Below, one piece after another: positions 7,810 to 15,708 of a stretch of 64,000 nucleotides of DNA. The DNA is from Kitasatospora sp. NA04385 (lineage in GTDB: Bacteria > Actinomycetota > Actinomycetes > Streptomycetales > Streptomycetaceae): positions 4,855,200 through 4,919,199 of the forward strand of contig NZ_CP054919.1 of assembly GCF_013364235.1 (NCBI RefSeq), in the 5' to 3' direction. The number at the start of each line of letters is the position of its first letter. The stretch's first letter is position 1. The position numbers and the translations under genes are program-made. The notes beneath the pieces were generated by a model. The model saw only the letters and a program-made list of their open reading frames with translations. It was not told the origin of the DNA and searched no databases.

Positions 7810-9024
7810 CTACGGCTGGGCGTAGCCGGCCAGGAAGTCGCCGATCCGGGTGACCGCGTCCGTGATGTCCTCCGGGCGCGGCAGGGTGACCAGCCGGAAG
7901 TGGTCCGGGTCGGGCCAGTTGAAGCCGGTGCCCTGGACGATCAGGATCCGCTGCGAGCGCAGCAGGTCCAGCACCATCTGCGCGTCGTCCTTGATCTTGT
8001 AGACCTGCGGGTCGAGCCGGGGGAAGGCGTACAGCGCGCCCTTCGGCTTGACGCAGGAGACGCCGGGGATCTCGTTCAGCAGCCTGTACGCCGCGTCCCG
8101 GGAGGCGAGCAGCCGGCCGCCGGGCAGGATCAGGTCCCGGATGGACTGCCGGCCGCCGAGCGCCGCGGCGACCGCGTGCTGGGCGGGCATGTTGGCGCAC
8201 AGCCGCATCGAGGCCAGCACGTTGAGGCCCTCGATGTAGGAGCGGGCCCGGTGCCGGTCGCCGGAGAGCACCATCCAGCCGGAGCGGAAGCCCGCCACCC
8301 GGTAGGACTTGGACATGCCGTTGAAGGTGACGCAGAACAGGTCGGGCGCCAGGGTGGCCAGCGGGGTGTGCTCCACGCCGTCGTAGAGGATCTTGTCGTA
8401 GATCTCGTCCGCGTAGATCACCAGCCGGTGTCGGCGGGCGAGTTCGGCGATCCCCTCCAGCAGCTCGCGCGGGTACACCGCGCCGGTGGGGTTGTTCGGG
8501 TTGATCACCACGATCGCCCGGGTGCGGTCGGTGATCTTCGCGGCGATGTCGGCCAGGTCCGGGTACCACTCGGCCTGCTCGTCGCAGCGGTAGTGCACCG
8601 CGGTGCCGCCGGCCAGCGAGACCGAGGCCGTCCACAGCGGGTAGTCGGGCGCCGGGACGAGCACCTCGTCGCCGTCGTCGAGCAGCGCGGTCATGGCGAG
8701 CTGGATCAGCTCGGACACGCCGTTGCCGAGGTAGACGTCCTCGACCGACAGGCCGTGCAGGCCGCGCTCCTCGTAGTGCATGACCACGGCGCGGCGCGCC
8801 GAGAGCAGGCCCTTCGAATCGCCGTAGCCGTGCGCGGAGTTCAGGTTGCGGAGGATGTCCTGGAGGATCTCCGGCGGCGCCTCGAAGCCGAACGCGGCGG
8901 GGTTGCCGGTGTTCAGCTTCAGGATGCGGTGGCCCTGTTCCTCCAGCCGCATCGCCTCGTCGAGGACCGGGCCGCGGATGTCGTAGCAGACGTTGGCGAG
9001 CTTGCTGGACTGGATGACCTGCAT
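7810..9024 (-). CDS. PLP-dependent aminotransferase, AlaA-like
   Basis: 404-residue fold-type I aminotransferase. Visible features are KLNTGNPAAFGF and HGYGDSKGLLSAR at the N-terminus, VVINPNNPTGAVY with the PLP-contacting Asn, YADEIYDKI, and the Schiff-base lysine in GMSKSYRVAGFRSGW near residue 239. The length and the motifs VCYDIRGPVLDEA and ANMPAQHAVAAAL resemble the AlaA/YfbQ alanine transaminase group, which transfers the amino group between glutamate and pyruvate. ATG at 9024; the gene is divergent from the prepilin peptidase gene and convergent with pckG. Alanine as main substrate is family knowledge, not proven here. Confidence 0.92.
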   Translation of the reverse strand: MQVIQSSKLANVCYDIRGPVLDEAMRLEEQGHRILKLNTGNPAAFGFEAPPEILQDILRNLNSAHGYGDSKGLLSARRAVVMHYEERGLHGLSVEDVYLGNGVSELIQLAMTALLDDGDEVLVPAPDYPLWTASVSLAGGTAVHYRCDEQAEWYPDLADIAAKITDRTRAIVVINPNNPTGAVYPRELLEGIAELARRHRLVIYADEIYDKILYDGVEHTPLATLAPDLFCVTFNGMSKSYRVAGFRSGWMVLSGDRHRARSYIEGLNVLASMRLCANMPAQHAVAAALGGRQSIRDLILPGGRLLASRDAAYRLLNEIPGVSCVKPKGALYAFPRLDPQVYKIKDDAQMVLDLLRSQRILIVQGTGFNWPDPDHFRLVTLPRPEDITDAVTRIGDFLAGYAQP

Positions 9025-9142
9025 ACCCGCCTACTTTACGGGCGCGTTACGCCGATCACCGAGTGCTGTTCGCCACCTGGACACGGACGGGCGAACGGCT
9101 GTCGGACGGTAGGGTCGCGACCGAGCGCCAGGGGAGGGCCGG

Positions 9143-9811
9143 ATGGTCGGGGCAGTGGTCGGGGCCGTGCTGGGGCTGTTCGCGGGAGCGCTGCTCAGGC
9201 CCGCGGCGGCCAGGTACGCGGTGCCCTCCGGCGAGCCGTGGCGCAGCTGCCTGCCCACCCCGCTCGGCCGGTGCGCGCGGCACGGCGAGCGGGTCGGCCC
9301 GCCGCCGCTGGCGGTCGAGGCGGCGGCCGCGGCGACCGGCGCGGCCCTGGGCGCCTGGGCCCCGGAGCGGTGGCTGCCGGTGCTGGTGTGGCTGGCCCTG
9401 TTCGGCACCGTGCTGGGCTTCGTGGACGCCGCGGTCAAGCGGCTGCCGGACGCGCTGACGCTCCCGCTGTTCCTGGGCACCGCCGTCCTGGTGCCGCTCG
9501 CCGACCACCGCCCGGCGGTGTGGCTGCGCTGCGCGCTGGCGGCGGCCGCCCTCGGGCTGGCGTTCCTGCTGCTGGCGCTGCTCGCCCCGGTGGGCCTGGG
9601 CGACGCCAAGCTGGCGCCGAGCCTGGGCGCGGTGCTGGGCCTGGCGGGCTGGCCGGCGGTGTACGCCGGTGTCCTCTACATGTGGGTGGTCGCGGCGCTG
9701 TGGGCGGTGGCCCTGCTGGTGCTGCGCCGGGCGGGTCGGCGCAGCGAGCTGGCGTTCGGCCCGGCGATGCTGCTGGGCACCCTGGCGGCGGTGCTGGCGG
9801 CGGGCGGCTGA
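9143..9811 (+). CDS. Prepilin peptidase (A24 aspartic protease)
   Basis: A 222-residue polytopic membrane protein. The two catalytic aspartates of the A24 family are visible: FVDAAVKRLPDALT (about residue 94) and the GxGD motif in GLGDAKLAPSLG (about residue 153). Family members cleave the short leader of type IV pilin-like prepilins at the inner membrane face; in actinomycetes they serve tad-like pili. ATG at 9143 follows GGGGAGG. No pilin or tad genes are next to it, so its substrate must be encoded elsewhere. It lacks the N-terminal methylase domain of the larger PilD enzymes. Confidence 0.88.
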   Translation: MVGAVVGAVLGLFAGALLRPAAARYAVPSGEPWRSCLPTPLGRCARHGERVGPPPLAVEAAAAATGAALGAWAPERWLPVLVWLALFGTVLGFVDAAVKRLPDALTLPLFLGTAVLVPLADHRPAVWLRCALAAAALGLAFLLLALLAPVGLGDAKLAPSLGAVLGLAGWPAVYAGVLYMWVVAALWAVALLVLRRAGRRSELAFGPAMLLGTLAAVLAAGG

Positions 9812-9828
9812 CCGGCCCCGGAACGGGC

Positions 9829-9863
9829 GGGGCCCGCCGTACCCCAGCGGTACGACGGGCCCC
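9829..9863. terminator. Hairpin between prepilin peptidase and chitinase genes
   Basis: A 15-bp stem (9829-9843 with 9849-9863) with a single mismatch and a 5-base loop, between convergent genes. Confidence 0.75.
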
Positions 9864-9913
9864 TGTGTCGTGCACCTGCCCCACCCTCGAGGAGCGGTGC
9901 ACCGGCTCTCCGG

Positions 9914-11521
9914 TTACTGCATGTTGTGCGTGAAGGCGCCGACGTTGTTGGAGAAGTCGTTGCCGTTGTTGGCGTCCCAGTTGGTCGACCAGGTCATCGC
10001 GCCGCGGATGGTCGGCCACTTGGCCGGCGGGACGAAGCTGCCGCAGTGGTTGCCGGTGGCCAGGCAGTCCAGCGCGTTGTTCACCACGGTGGAGTTGACG
10101 TAGCCGCCGCCCGCCGCCTTGGTGGAGGCCGGGACGCCGATGCCGACCTGGTCCGGACGCAGGCCGCCCTGGATGTGGGTGCAGACCTGGGCGGTGATGA
10201 AGTCGATGGTGCCCTGGGTGTAGACCTTGCCGTCGCAGCCGTTCATGCCGCCCGAGTTGTAGAACTGGGTGTTGACGACGGTCAGGATGTCCTTGGTGGC
10301 GAGGGCCAGCTGGAAGTACGCACCGGCGGTGGAGTACATCCCGATGGTCTCGGGCGCCATGGTCAGGATGAAGTTCGGGCCGACCTTGGCCGCCAGGGTG
10401 TGCAGCGCCTGCGCCATGTAGGTCGCGTTGACGCCGTTCTCCAGGTCGACGTCGATGCCGTCGAAGCCGTACTGCTGGATCAGCTTGTAGGCCGAGTCGG
10501 AGAACGCGGTGGCGGCGGCGGAGCTGGCGACCGAGATGGCGCCGTTCTGGCCGCCGATGGAGAGGACGACCTTCTTGCCGGCCGCGTGCTTGGCGGCGAT
10601 GTCGGCCTTGAAGTCGGCGTCGGTGTAGCCGCCGAGCTTGGTGGCCAGCGCCGGGTCCAGGGTGAAGGAGATCGCGCCCTGGGTGGTGGTCGCGTCGGCG
10701 AAGGAGACCGCGATGATGTCGTACGCGGACTGCACGTCGCGCAGCTTCTGCACGGTCGAGTTGTTGTCGAAGTTCTGCCAGTAGCCGGTCAGCACGTGCT
10801 TGGGCAGGGTGCTGTTGGACGGCGGGTTGCTGGTGCTCGACGACGCGGACGGCGACGGCGAGGAGGACGCCGACGGGGAGGCGCTCTGCGAGGGCGAGGC
10901 CGACGCGGACGGCGAGGCGCTCCTGGACGGCGACGCGGAGGCCGACGGCGAGGCCGAGGTGGCGGAGGCCGACGGGGTCGGGGAGGCGGTGCCGCCCGGG
11001 CCGATCAGCTGGATGTCGTCCGCGTAGTACGTGGGCTGGCCGTACCAGCCGTGCACGTAGAGGGTGACGCTGGTGGTGTTGGCGCCGGTGGTGAAGGTGG
11101 TGTTCAGCTGGTTCCAGGCGCTCTGCGCGGACCAGGTGGACGGGTCGGTGCCGCCGGTGCCGCGGGCGCCCAGGTAGACGTACTGGCCCTGGACCCAGCC
11201 GTTGAGCGAGTAGGCCGTGTTGGGGAGGACCGAGACGGTCTGGGTGCACTCGGCGGTGTCGCCGGCGCCGGGGGTGGCGGACAGCGCGCCGGTGCCCGAG
11301 TGCACCGGGGTGGAGACCGCGGAGGTGGTGCCGACGCAGTTCCAGCCGGAGAGGCCGGAGTCGAAGCCGCCGTTGTTGACCAGGTTGCCGACCGCGGCGT
11401 TCGCACCGCCGGCCGACAGGGCCAGGCCGGTGCCGGCCAGGGCCAGCGCGGTCGCGGTGGCGAGGACGGCCGGGATCTTGTTGCGGCGCCGGTGGGACGG
11501 CTGCTGCAGGGTACGGGCCAT
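9914..11521 (-). CDS. Secreted GH18 chitinase with carbohydrate-binding module
   Basis: 535 residues. Signal peptide 1-42, cleavage near ANA-A. A beta-sandwich carbohydrate-binding domain follows (about 43-178: NLVNNGGFDSGLSGW ... ADDIQLIGPGG), then a Ser/Pro/Ala linker of about 60 residues, then a GH18 barrel starting at HVLTGYWQNFDN. The catalytic DxxDxDxE motif is intact as DGIDVDLENG, and SIGGQNG and MAPETIG are present. It should hydrolyse chitin outside the cell with retention. ATG at 11521 follows a GGAG-type site. A DasR-type operator overlaps the promoter region, so expression should respond to N-acetylglucosamine-derived signals. The C-terminal part resembles streptomycete chitinases of the ChiC/D type. 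Confidence 0.95.
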   Translation of the reverse strand: MARTLQQPSHRRRNKIPAVLATATALALAGTGLALSAGGANAAVGNLVNNGGFDSGLSGWNCVGTTSAVSTPVHSGTGALSATPGAGDTAECTQTVSVLPNTAYSLNGWVQGQYVYLGARGTGGTDPSTWSAQSAWNQLNTTFTTGANTTSVTLYVHGWYGQPTYYADDIQLIGPGGTASPTPSASATSASPSASASPSRSASPSASASPSQSASPSASSSPSPSASSSTSNPPSNSTLPKHVLTGYWQNFDNNSTVQKLRDVQSAYDIIAVSFADATTTQGAISFTLDPALATKLGGYTDADFKADIAAKHAAGKKVVLSIGGQNGAISVASSAAATAFSDSAYKLIQQYGFDGIDVDLENGVNATYMAQALHTLAAKVGPNFILTMAPETIGMYSTAGAYFQLALATKDILTVVNTQFYNSGGMNGCDGKVYTQGTIDFITAQVCTHIQGGLRPDQVGIGVPASTKAAGGGYVNSTVVNNALDCLATGNHCGSFVPPAKWPTIRGAMTWSTNWDANNGNDFSNNVGAFTHNMQ

Positions 11522-11653
11522 GACAGGCTCCAGTGCAGGGGAGTGGGGGTGTGGGGTGTGGGGAGGCACGCCGGGAATGTCGGGGAGAGCCGCCGCGGTG
11601 GGGGTCGCGGCGGCTCCGCTGTGGGGGAGGGTCCGCTGTGGTGCTGACCACAC

Positions 11654-11669
11654 GCTGGACTAGACCAAT
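11654..11669 (-). promoter_or_regulatory. DasR-type operator (dre) upstream of the chitinase gene
   Basis: On the minus strand the site reads ATTGGTCTAGTCCAGC, close to the known dre consensus ACTGGTCTAGACCACT and to the 12-bp repeats of streptomycete chi promoters. A TTGACG -35-like hexamer lies just upstream of it, so a repressor bound here would sit in the core promoter. Only one copy is visible. The leader from here to the chitinase start is about 130 bases. Confidence 0.75.
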
Positions 11670-11857
11670 GGCAAGCGTCAAGACCCGGAATCCGGTTTAG
11701 GGGCCGTTTAAGGATTCGGATACCGTTCCGTAGCTTGTCCCGTGCGCGCACTGTGACAAGACCGGTACCTGCGGTTTTGCCGCCCGCAAACCCGGGCGGA
11801 GTAGGCTGCCGCAGGGATTTCGCACCCGGAGCAATCAGCACGGAGGGGCCGTTCACG

Positions 11858-12652
11858 ATGGGTCTGCGCGATGTGGTGGAACGTACGCCGGGGCTGCGCA
11901 CCCTGCTGGACAAGGCCTACCGGCTCTACGGCCGCCGGGTGGAGGTGCACCTGGCCAACACCCCGCACCACATCGGGGTGATCCTGGACGGCAACCGGCG
12001 CTGGGCCAAGGCCACCGGCGGCACCACCGCCTACGGGCACCAGCGCGGCGCCGACAAGATCAGCGAGTTCCTGGGCTGGTGCGCGGAGACCGAGGTCCGG
12101 GTGGTCACCCTGTGGATGCTCTCCACCGACAACCTGGCCCGCCCCGCCGAGGAGCTCGTCCCGCTGCTGGGCATCATCGAGGACACCGTGCAGGGCCTGG
12201 CCGAGGCCGGCCGCTGGAAGGTCCACCCGGTGGGCGCGCTCGACCTGCTGCCCGCCCGCACCTCCGGGGTGCTCAAGCAGGCCGCCCAGGACACCGAGCA
12301 CGTCGACGGACTGACCGTCAACGTGGCGATCGGCTACGGCGGCCGCCAGGAGATCGCCGACGCCGTCCGCTCGCTGCTGCAGGAGCACGCCGGCCGCGGC
12401 ACCTCGATCGAGGAACTGGCCGAGGTCCTCGACGTCGAGCACATCGCCGAGCACCTCTACACCAAGGGCCAGCCCGACCCGGACCTGGTGATCCGGACCT
12501 CCGGCGAGCAGCGGCTGTCCGGTTTCCTGCTCTGGCAGTCCGCGCACAGCGAGTTCTACTTCTGCGAGGCCTACTGGCCGGCCTTCCGGAAGGTCGACTT
12601 CCTGCGGGCGCTGCGCGACTACCAGCTGCGCAACCGGCGGATGGGCCGCTGA
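11858..12652 (+). CDS. uppS: Isoprenyl (cis-prenyl) transferase, undecaprenyl diphosphate synthase family
   Basis: 264 residues. The family signature is complete: HHIGVILDGNRRWAK with the catalytic Asp, TTAYGHQRGADK, WMLSTDNLARP, GYGGRQEI and the C-terminal PDLVIRTSGEQRLSGFLLWQ. It adds isopentenyl units in cis to an allylic diphosphate; in actinomycetes such enzymes make the polyprenyl carrier for cell-wall synthesis or a shorter Z-prenyl diphosphate. Streptomycetes often have two paralogues, and I cannot say which chain length this one makes. ATG at 11858 lies behind GGAGGGG. It reads in the same direction as phoH, with a 190-bp gap. Confidence 0.93.
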   Translation: MGLRDVVERTPGLRTLLDKAYRLYGRRVEVHLANTPHHIGVILDGNRRWAKATGGTTAYGHQRGADKISEFLGWCAETEVRVVTLWMLSTDNLARPAEELVPLLGIIEDTVQGLAEAGRWKVHPVGALDLLPARTSGVLKQAAQDTEHVDGLTVNVAIGYGGRQEIADAVRSLLQEHAGRGTSIEELAEVLDVEHIAEHLYTKGQPDPDLVIRTSGEQRLSGFLLWQSAHSEFYFCEAYWPAFRKVDFLRALRDYQLRNRRMGR

Positions 12653-12843
12653 CCCCGGGTCAGGGTCCACTACCCCTGGGGCGGGTGGGAAAACGTTCAC
12701 CCGTTGTGATCCCGCTGTTCGCTCCGGCGCGAATGCGGGGCCCCTCGCCTGGGAATACACCCTTCAGACCGTCCCCCCGGCCAGCGGGGCCGCGGGGACC
12801 GGTGGGCCGCGGGTGACGTCGGGTCACCCGCTCTGGAGGGCTA

Positions 12844-14175
12844 GTGGTCAGTTCCAAGAGCCGCCGGACACCTGACCGGCGCACGTACGTCCTCGACACC
12901 AGCGTGCTCCTGGCCGACCCCCTCGCGATGACGCGCTTCGAGGAGCACGAGGTGGTCCTCCCGGTCGTCGTGGTGACGGAGCTGGAGGCCAAGCGGCACC
13001 ATCCGGAGCTGGGCTACTTCGCCCGTCAGGCGCTGCGGATGCTGGACGACTACCGGGTCCGGCACGGCCGACTGGACGAACCGATCCCGGTGGGCGAGCT
13101 CGGCGGCACCATCCGGGTCGAACTGAACCACTCCGACACCTCGATCCTCCCGGCCGGCTACCGGGTCGGCGGCGGCGAGGCCGACACCCGGATCCTCGCG
13201 GTCGCCCGCAACCTGCAGGCCGAGGGCTACGACGTCACGGTGGTCTCCAAGGACCTGCCGCTGCGGATCAAGGCGAGCTCGGTCGGCCTGCTGGCCGAGG
13301 AGTACCGGGCCGAGCTGGCGATCACCTCCGGCTGGACGGGCATGACCGAACTGCACGTCCCCGCCGACCAGGTCGACCAGCTGTTCGCCGGCCACGAGCA
13401 CGCCCTGCAGGTCGAGGGCGCCGAGCAGCTCCCCGTCCACACCGGCCTGGTGCTGCACTCCGAGCGCGGCCGCGCGCTGGGCCGGGTGGCCCCCGACGGC
13501 CGGGTGCAGCTGGTCCGCGGCGACCGCGAGGCGTTCGGCCTGCGCGGCCGCAGCGCCGAGCAGCGGATCGCCCTCGACCTGCTGCTCGACCCGGAGATCG
13601 GGATCATCTCGATGGGCGGCCGGGCCGGCACCGGCAAGTCCGCGCTCGCCCTGTGCGCCGGCCTGGAGGCCGTCCTGGAGCGCCGCCAGCACCGCAAGGT
13701 GATGGTGTTCCGCCCGCTGTACGCGGTCGGCGGCCAGGAACTCGGCTACCTGCCCGGCAGCGAGGCCGAGAAGATGGGCCCCTGGGCGCAGGCGGTCTTC
13801 GACACCCTCTCCGCCGTCACCACGCCGGACGTGATCGAGGAGGTCATCTCCCGCGGCATGCTGGAGGTCCTGCCGCTCACCCACATCCGCGGCCGCTCGC
13901 TGCACGACGCCTTCGTGATCGTCGACGAGGCCCAGTCGCTGGAGCGCAACGTGCTGCTCACGGTGCTCTCCCGGATCGGCCAGAACTCCCGGGTGGTGCT
14001 CACCCACGACGTCGCCCAGCGCGACAACCTCCGGGTCGGCCGGTACGACGGGGTGGTCGCCGTGGTCGAGAAGCTGAAGGGCCACCCGCTGTTCGCCCAC
14101 GTGACGCTCACGCGTTCGGAGCGCTCGCCGATCGCCGCACTGGTGACCGAGATGCTGGAGGACATCCAGCCCTAG
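12844..14175 (+). CDS. PIN-PhoH family ATPase (PhoH2 type)
   Basis: 443 residues in two parts: an N-terminal PIN ribonuclease domain (about 15-150: YVLDTSVLLADP, VVTELEAKRHHPE, GEADTRILAVA, VVSKDLPLR) with the expected acidic residues, and a C-terminal PhoH ATPase domain (about 235-440) with Walker A GRAGTGKSALAL and Walker B FVIVDEAQSLERN. PhoH2 proteins of this fusion are RNA helicase/RNase toxins or RNA-processing factors in mycobacteria. No antitoxin gene is evident upstream, so I prefer an RNA-processing role. GTG start at 12844 follows GGAGGG. A terminator hairpin follows the stop. Confidence 0.92.
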   Translation: MVSSKSRRTPDRRTYVLDTSVLLADPLAMTRFEEHEVVLPVVVVTELEAKRHHPELGYFARQALRMLDDYRVRHGRLDEPIPVGELGGTIRVELNHSDTSILPAGYRVGGGEADTRILAVARNLQAEGYDVTVVSKDLPLRIKASSVGLLAEEYRAELAITSGWTGMTELHVPADQVDQLFAGHEHALQVEGAEQLPVHTGLVLHSERGRALGRVAPDGRVQLVRGDREAFGLRGRSAEQRIALDLLLDPEIGIISMGGRAGTGKSALALCAGLEAVLERRQHRKVMVFRPLYAVGGQELGYLPGSEAEKMGPWAQAVFDTLSAVTTPDVIEEVISRGMLEVLPLTHIRGRSLHDAFVIVDEAQSLERNVLLTVLSRIGQNSRVVLTHDVAQRDNLRVGRYDGVVAVVEKLKGHPLFAHVTLTRSERSPIAALVTEMLEDIQP

Positions 14176-14198
14176 GCATAACGGGACACAACGGTGCA

Positions 14199-14229
14199 AA
14201 GGGGCCTGGCGCATAGCGTCAGGCCCCTT
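14199..14229 (+). terminator. Hairpin after the PhoH gene
   Basis: Perfect 10-bp stem AAGGGGCCTG/CAGGCCCCTT (14199-14208 with 14220-14229), 11-base loop, 24 bases after the stop. Confidence 0.85.
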
Positions 14230-14471
14230 CGCTGTCAGTCGAACTGACGTCGCCTCGGCCCGCCGCCGGCCAAAGGCGCAGGTCGAAAAGTTTGTGAGAT
14301 CCGCCACGGCACAGGGAATTGCGTAGACACACCCGCGTGCGGCATGGTGTGGGTTCTGTCAGGCCCCGCGTACGGCAATGCACGCCCGGCACCCCAGGTC
14401 GGCGGGCGGACAACTGAACACCGCAGAGCCGTACGCCGCTCGTCGCAGCCGCAGTTCCCGACGCTTGTGCC

Positions 14472-14499
14472 CGGGAGGCGGCCGAGCCCGAGCCTCCCG
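14472..14499. other. Hairpin in the long leader of the transglycosylase gene
   Basis: The 350 bases between the PhoH terminator and the transglycosylase start (14230-14581) hold no gene. They contain an 8-bp perfect stem CGGGAGGC/GCCTCCCG (14472-14479 with 14492-14499). Leaders of cell-wall hydrolase genes in this group often carry c-di-AMP riboswitches, but I could not find the conserved ydaO-type elements here, so I record only an unexplained leader. Confidence 0.4.
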
Positions 14500-14581
14500 T
14501 GACCAGTTCGACGGAGGCCAGTGCCAGGGGCAGATACGCGCCCGTACGGTCACAGGACGGGCGACGCTGGAAGGAAACCAT

Positions 14582-15259
14582 GTGACTCGGATCTCGGTCC
14601 GGGGAGTCGCTGTCGCCTCCGCCACCGCGGTGACCGCCGTCGGTGCCGTCGTGGGTGCGGCCTCTGGCAGTGAGGGCAAGGCCGCCGTCCAGACGGTCGA
14701 CGTCGCGAGCGCCACGCTGCTCGCCGACGCCCCCACCGGCGCGCAGGCCCAGAACGTCAGCGACGGCATCGGCCGCCAGGCCGACGCCCAGCAGGTCTCC
14801 GCCGACACCGCCGCGAAGAAGGCCGCCGAGGAGGCCGCCCGGCAGAAGGCCGCGGCCGACGCCCAGGCCAAGGCCGACGCGGACAAGGCGGCCAAGGCCG
14901 CCGAGGAGAAGCGGCTCAAGGAGGAGGCCAACCGCGCCGCCGCGCGCAGCGTGCTGGCCACCGTCAGCCCCGGGTCCGTCCAGGACATGGCGCTCCAGAT
15001 CGTCGGCGACCCGAACCAGTTCCAGTGCTTCAGCCAGATCGTGAAGCGCGAGAGCGGCTGGAACTACACCGCCACCAACGCCTCCTCCGGCGCCTACGGC
15101 CTGGTCCAGGCGCTGCCGGGCTCCAAGATGGCCTCGGCCGGCGCGGACTGGCGGACCAACCCCGAGACCCAGATCAAGTGGGGCCTCAGCTACATGAACA
15201 GCCGCTACGGCAGCCCCTGCGGCGCCTGGTCGTTCTGGCAGGCCCACAACTGGTACTAG
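14582..15259 (+). CDS. Secreted lytic transglycosylase (SLT/lysozyme-like)
   Basis: 225 residues. A short signal-like hydrophobic segment (about 7-27) leads to an Ala/Lys/Glu-rich region (about 70-120) predicted as coiled coil, then a compact lysozyme-like domain. The catalytic glutamate is in FSQIVKRESGWNYTATN, followed by SSGAYGLVQALPGSKM and the WGLSYMNSRYGSPCGAW end motif typical of small actinobacterial transglycosylases. It should cut peptidoglycan glycan strands outside the membrane. GTG at 14582 follows AAGGAAA. An overlapping ATG at 14580 would terminate at once (ATGTGA), so the GTG is the real start. An unusually long leader precedes it. Confidence 0.88.
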   Translation: MTRISVRGVAVASATAVTAVGAVVGAASGSEGKAAVQTVDVASATLLADAPTGAQAQNVSDGIGRQADAQQVSADTAAKKAAEEAARQKAAADAQAKADADKAAKAAEEKRLKEEANRAAARSVLATVSPGSVQDMALQIVGDPNQFQCFSQIVKRESGWNYTATNASSGAYGLVQALPGSKMASAGADWRTNPETQIKWGLSYMNSRYGSPCGAWSFWQAHNWY

Positions 15260-15326
15260 GCCCGCAGCCGGTACCGGGCCCACCGGCCCGGCCGACCGCC
15301 CCGGGCCACCGGCCGCCGCGCACGCG

Positions 15327-15364
15327 GAAGGGCCCCGATTCCGCCCACGGGACCGGGGCCCTTC
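15327..15364 (+). terminator. Hairpin after the transglycosylase gene
   Basis: Perfect 11-bp stem GAAGGGCCCCG/CGGGGCCCTTC (15327-15337 with 15354-15364) with a 16-base loop. Confidence 0.85.
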
Positions 15365-15708
15365 GTGCTGCTGCCGCCGCGCGGCGGCGGCCACGGCGCG
15401 GGCCGCCCCGCCCCGGCGACGCTGACCAGTGCGCCGCGGGCGGTGACGGCTCGGTGCGGACGCGGGGGAACGGAGCGGGTCCTGGTTTCCTCCGCTCCCG
15501 GCCGGTCCGCCTGCAGAAGGTCCGTTCTGTTTTCACCCCTTCCCCGCGGGCATCCGGCGAAACGTTCGTATAACGGCTGATTTGCCGGGCCTGTCCGGCC
15601 GCCGGTCGAGACACCCCCGGGACCGGGCCCCCCGACGGCGGGTAGCGTTCCTCACCGACGGCCGCGCGATCCGCGGCCCACGGCAGACGACACGGGGGAG
15701 ACCGGGCA
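15365..15708. other. Gene-free region upstream of the AI-2E-type permease gene
   Basis: About 340 bases without a convincing gene, repeat or binding site on either strand. A slightly AT-richer patch (TTCGTATAACGGC near 15564-15576) may belong to the permease promoter; I cannot assign -10/-35 elements with confidence. Confidence 0.4.

Noticed and set aside
14230..14581. Possible c-di-AMP (ydaO-type) riboswitch before the transglycosylase gene
   Set aside because: The gene class and long leader fit, but I could not find the conserved ydaO sequence blocks, only an 8-bp hairpin.
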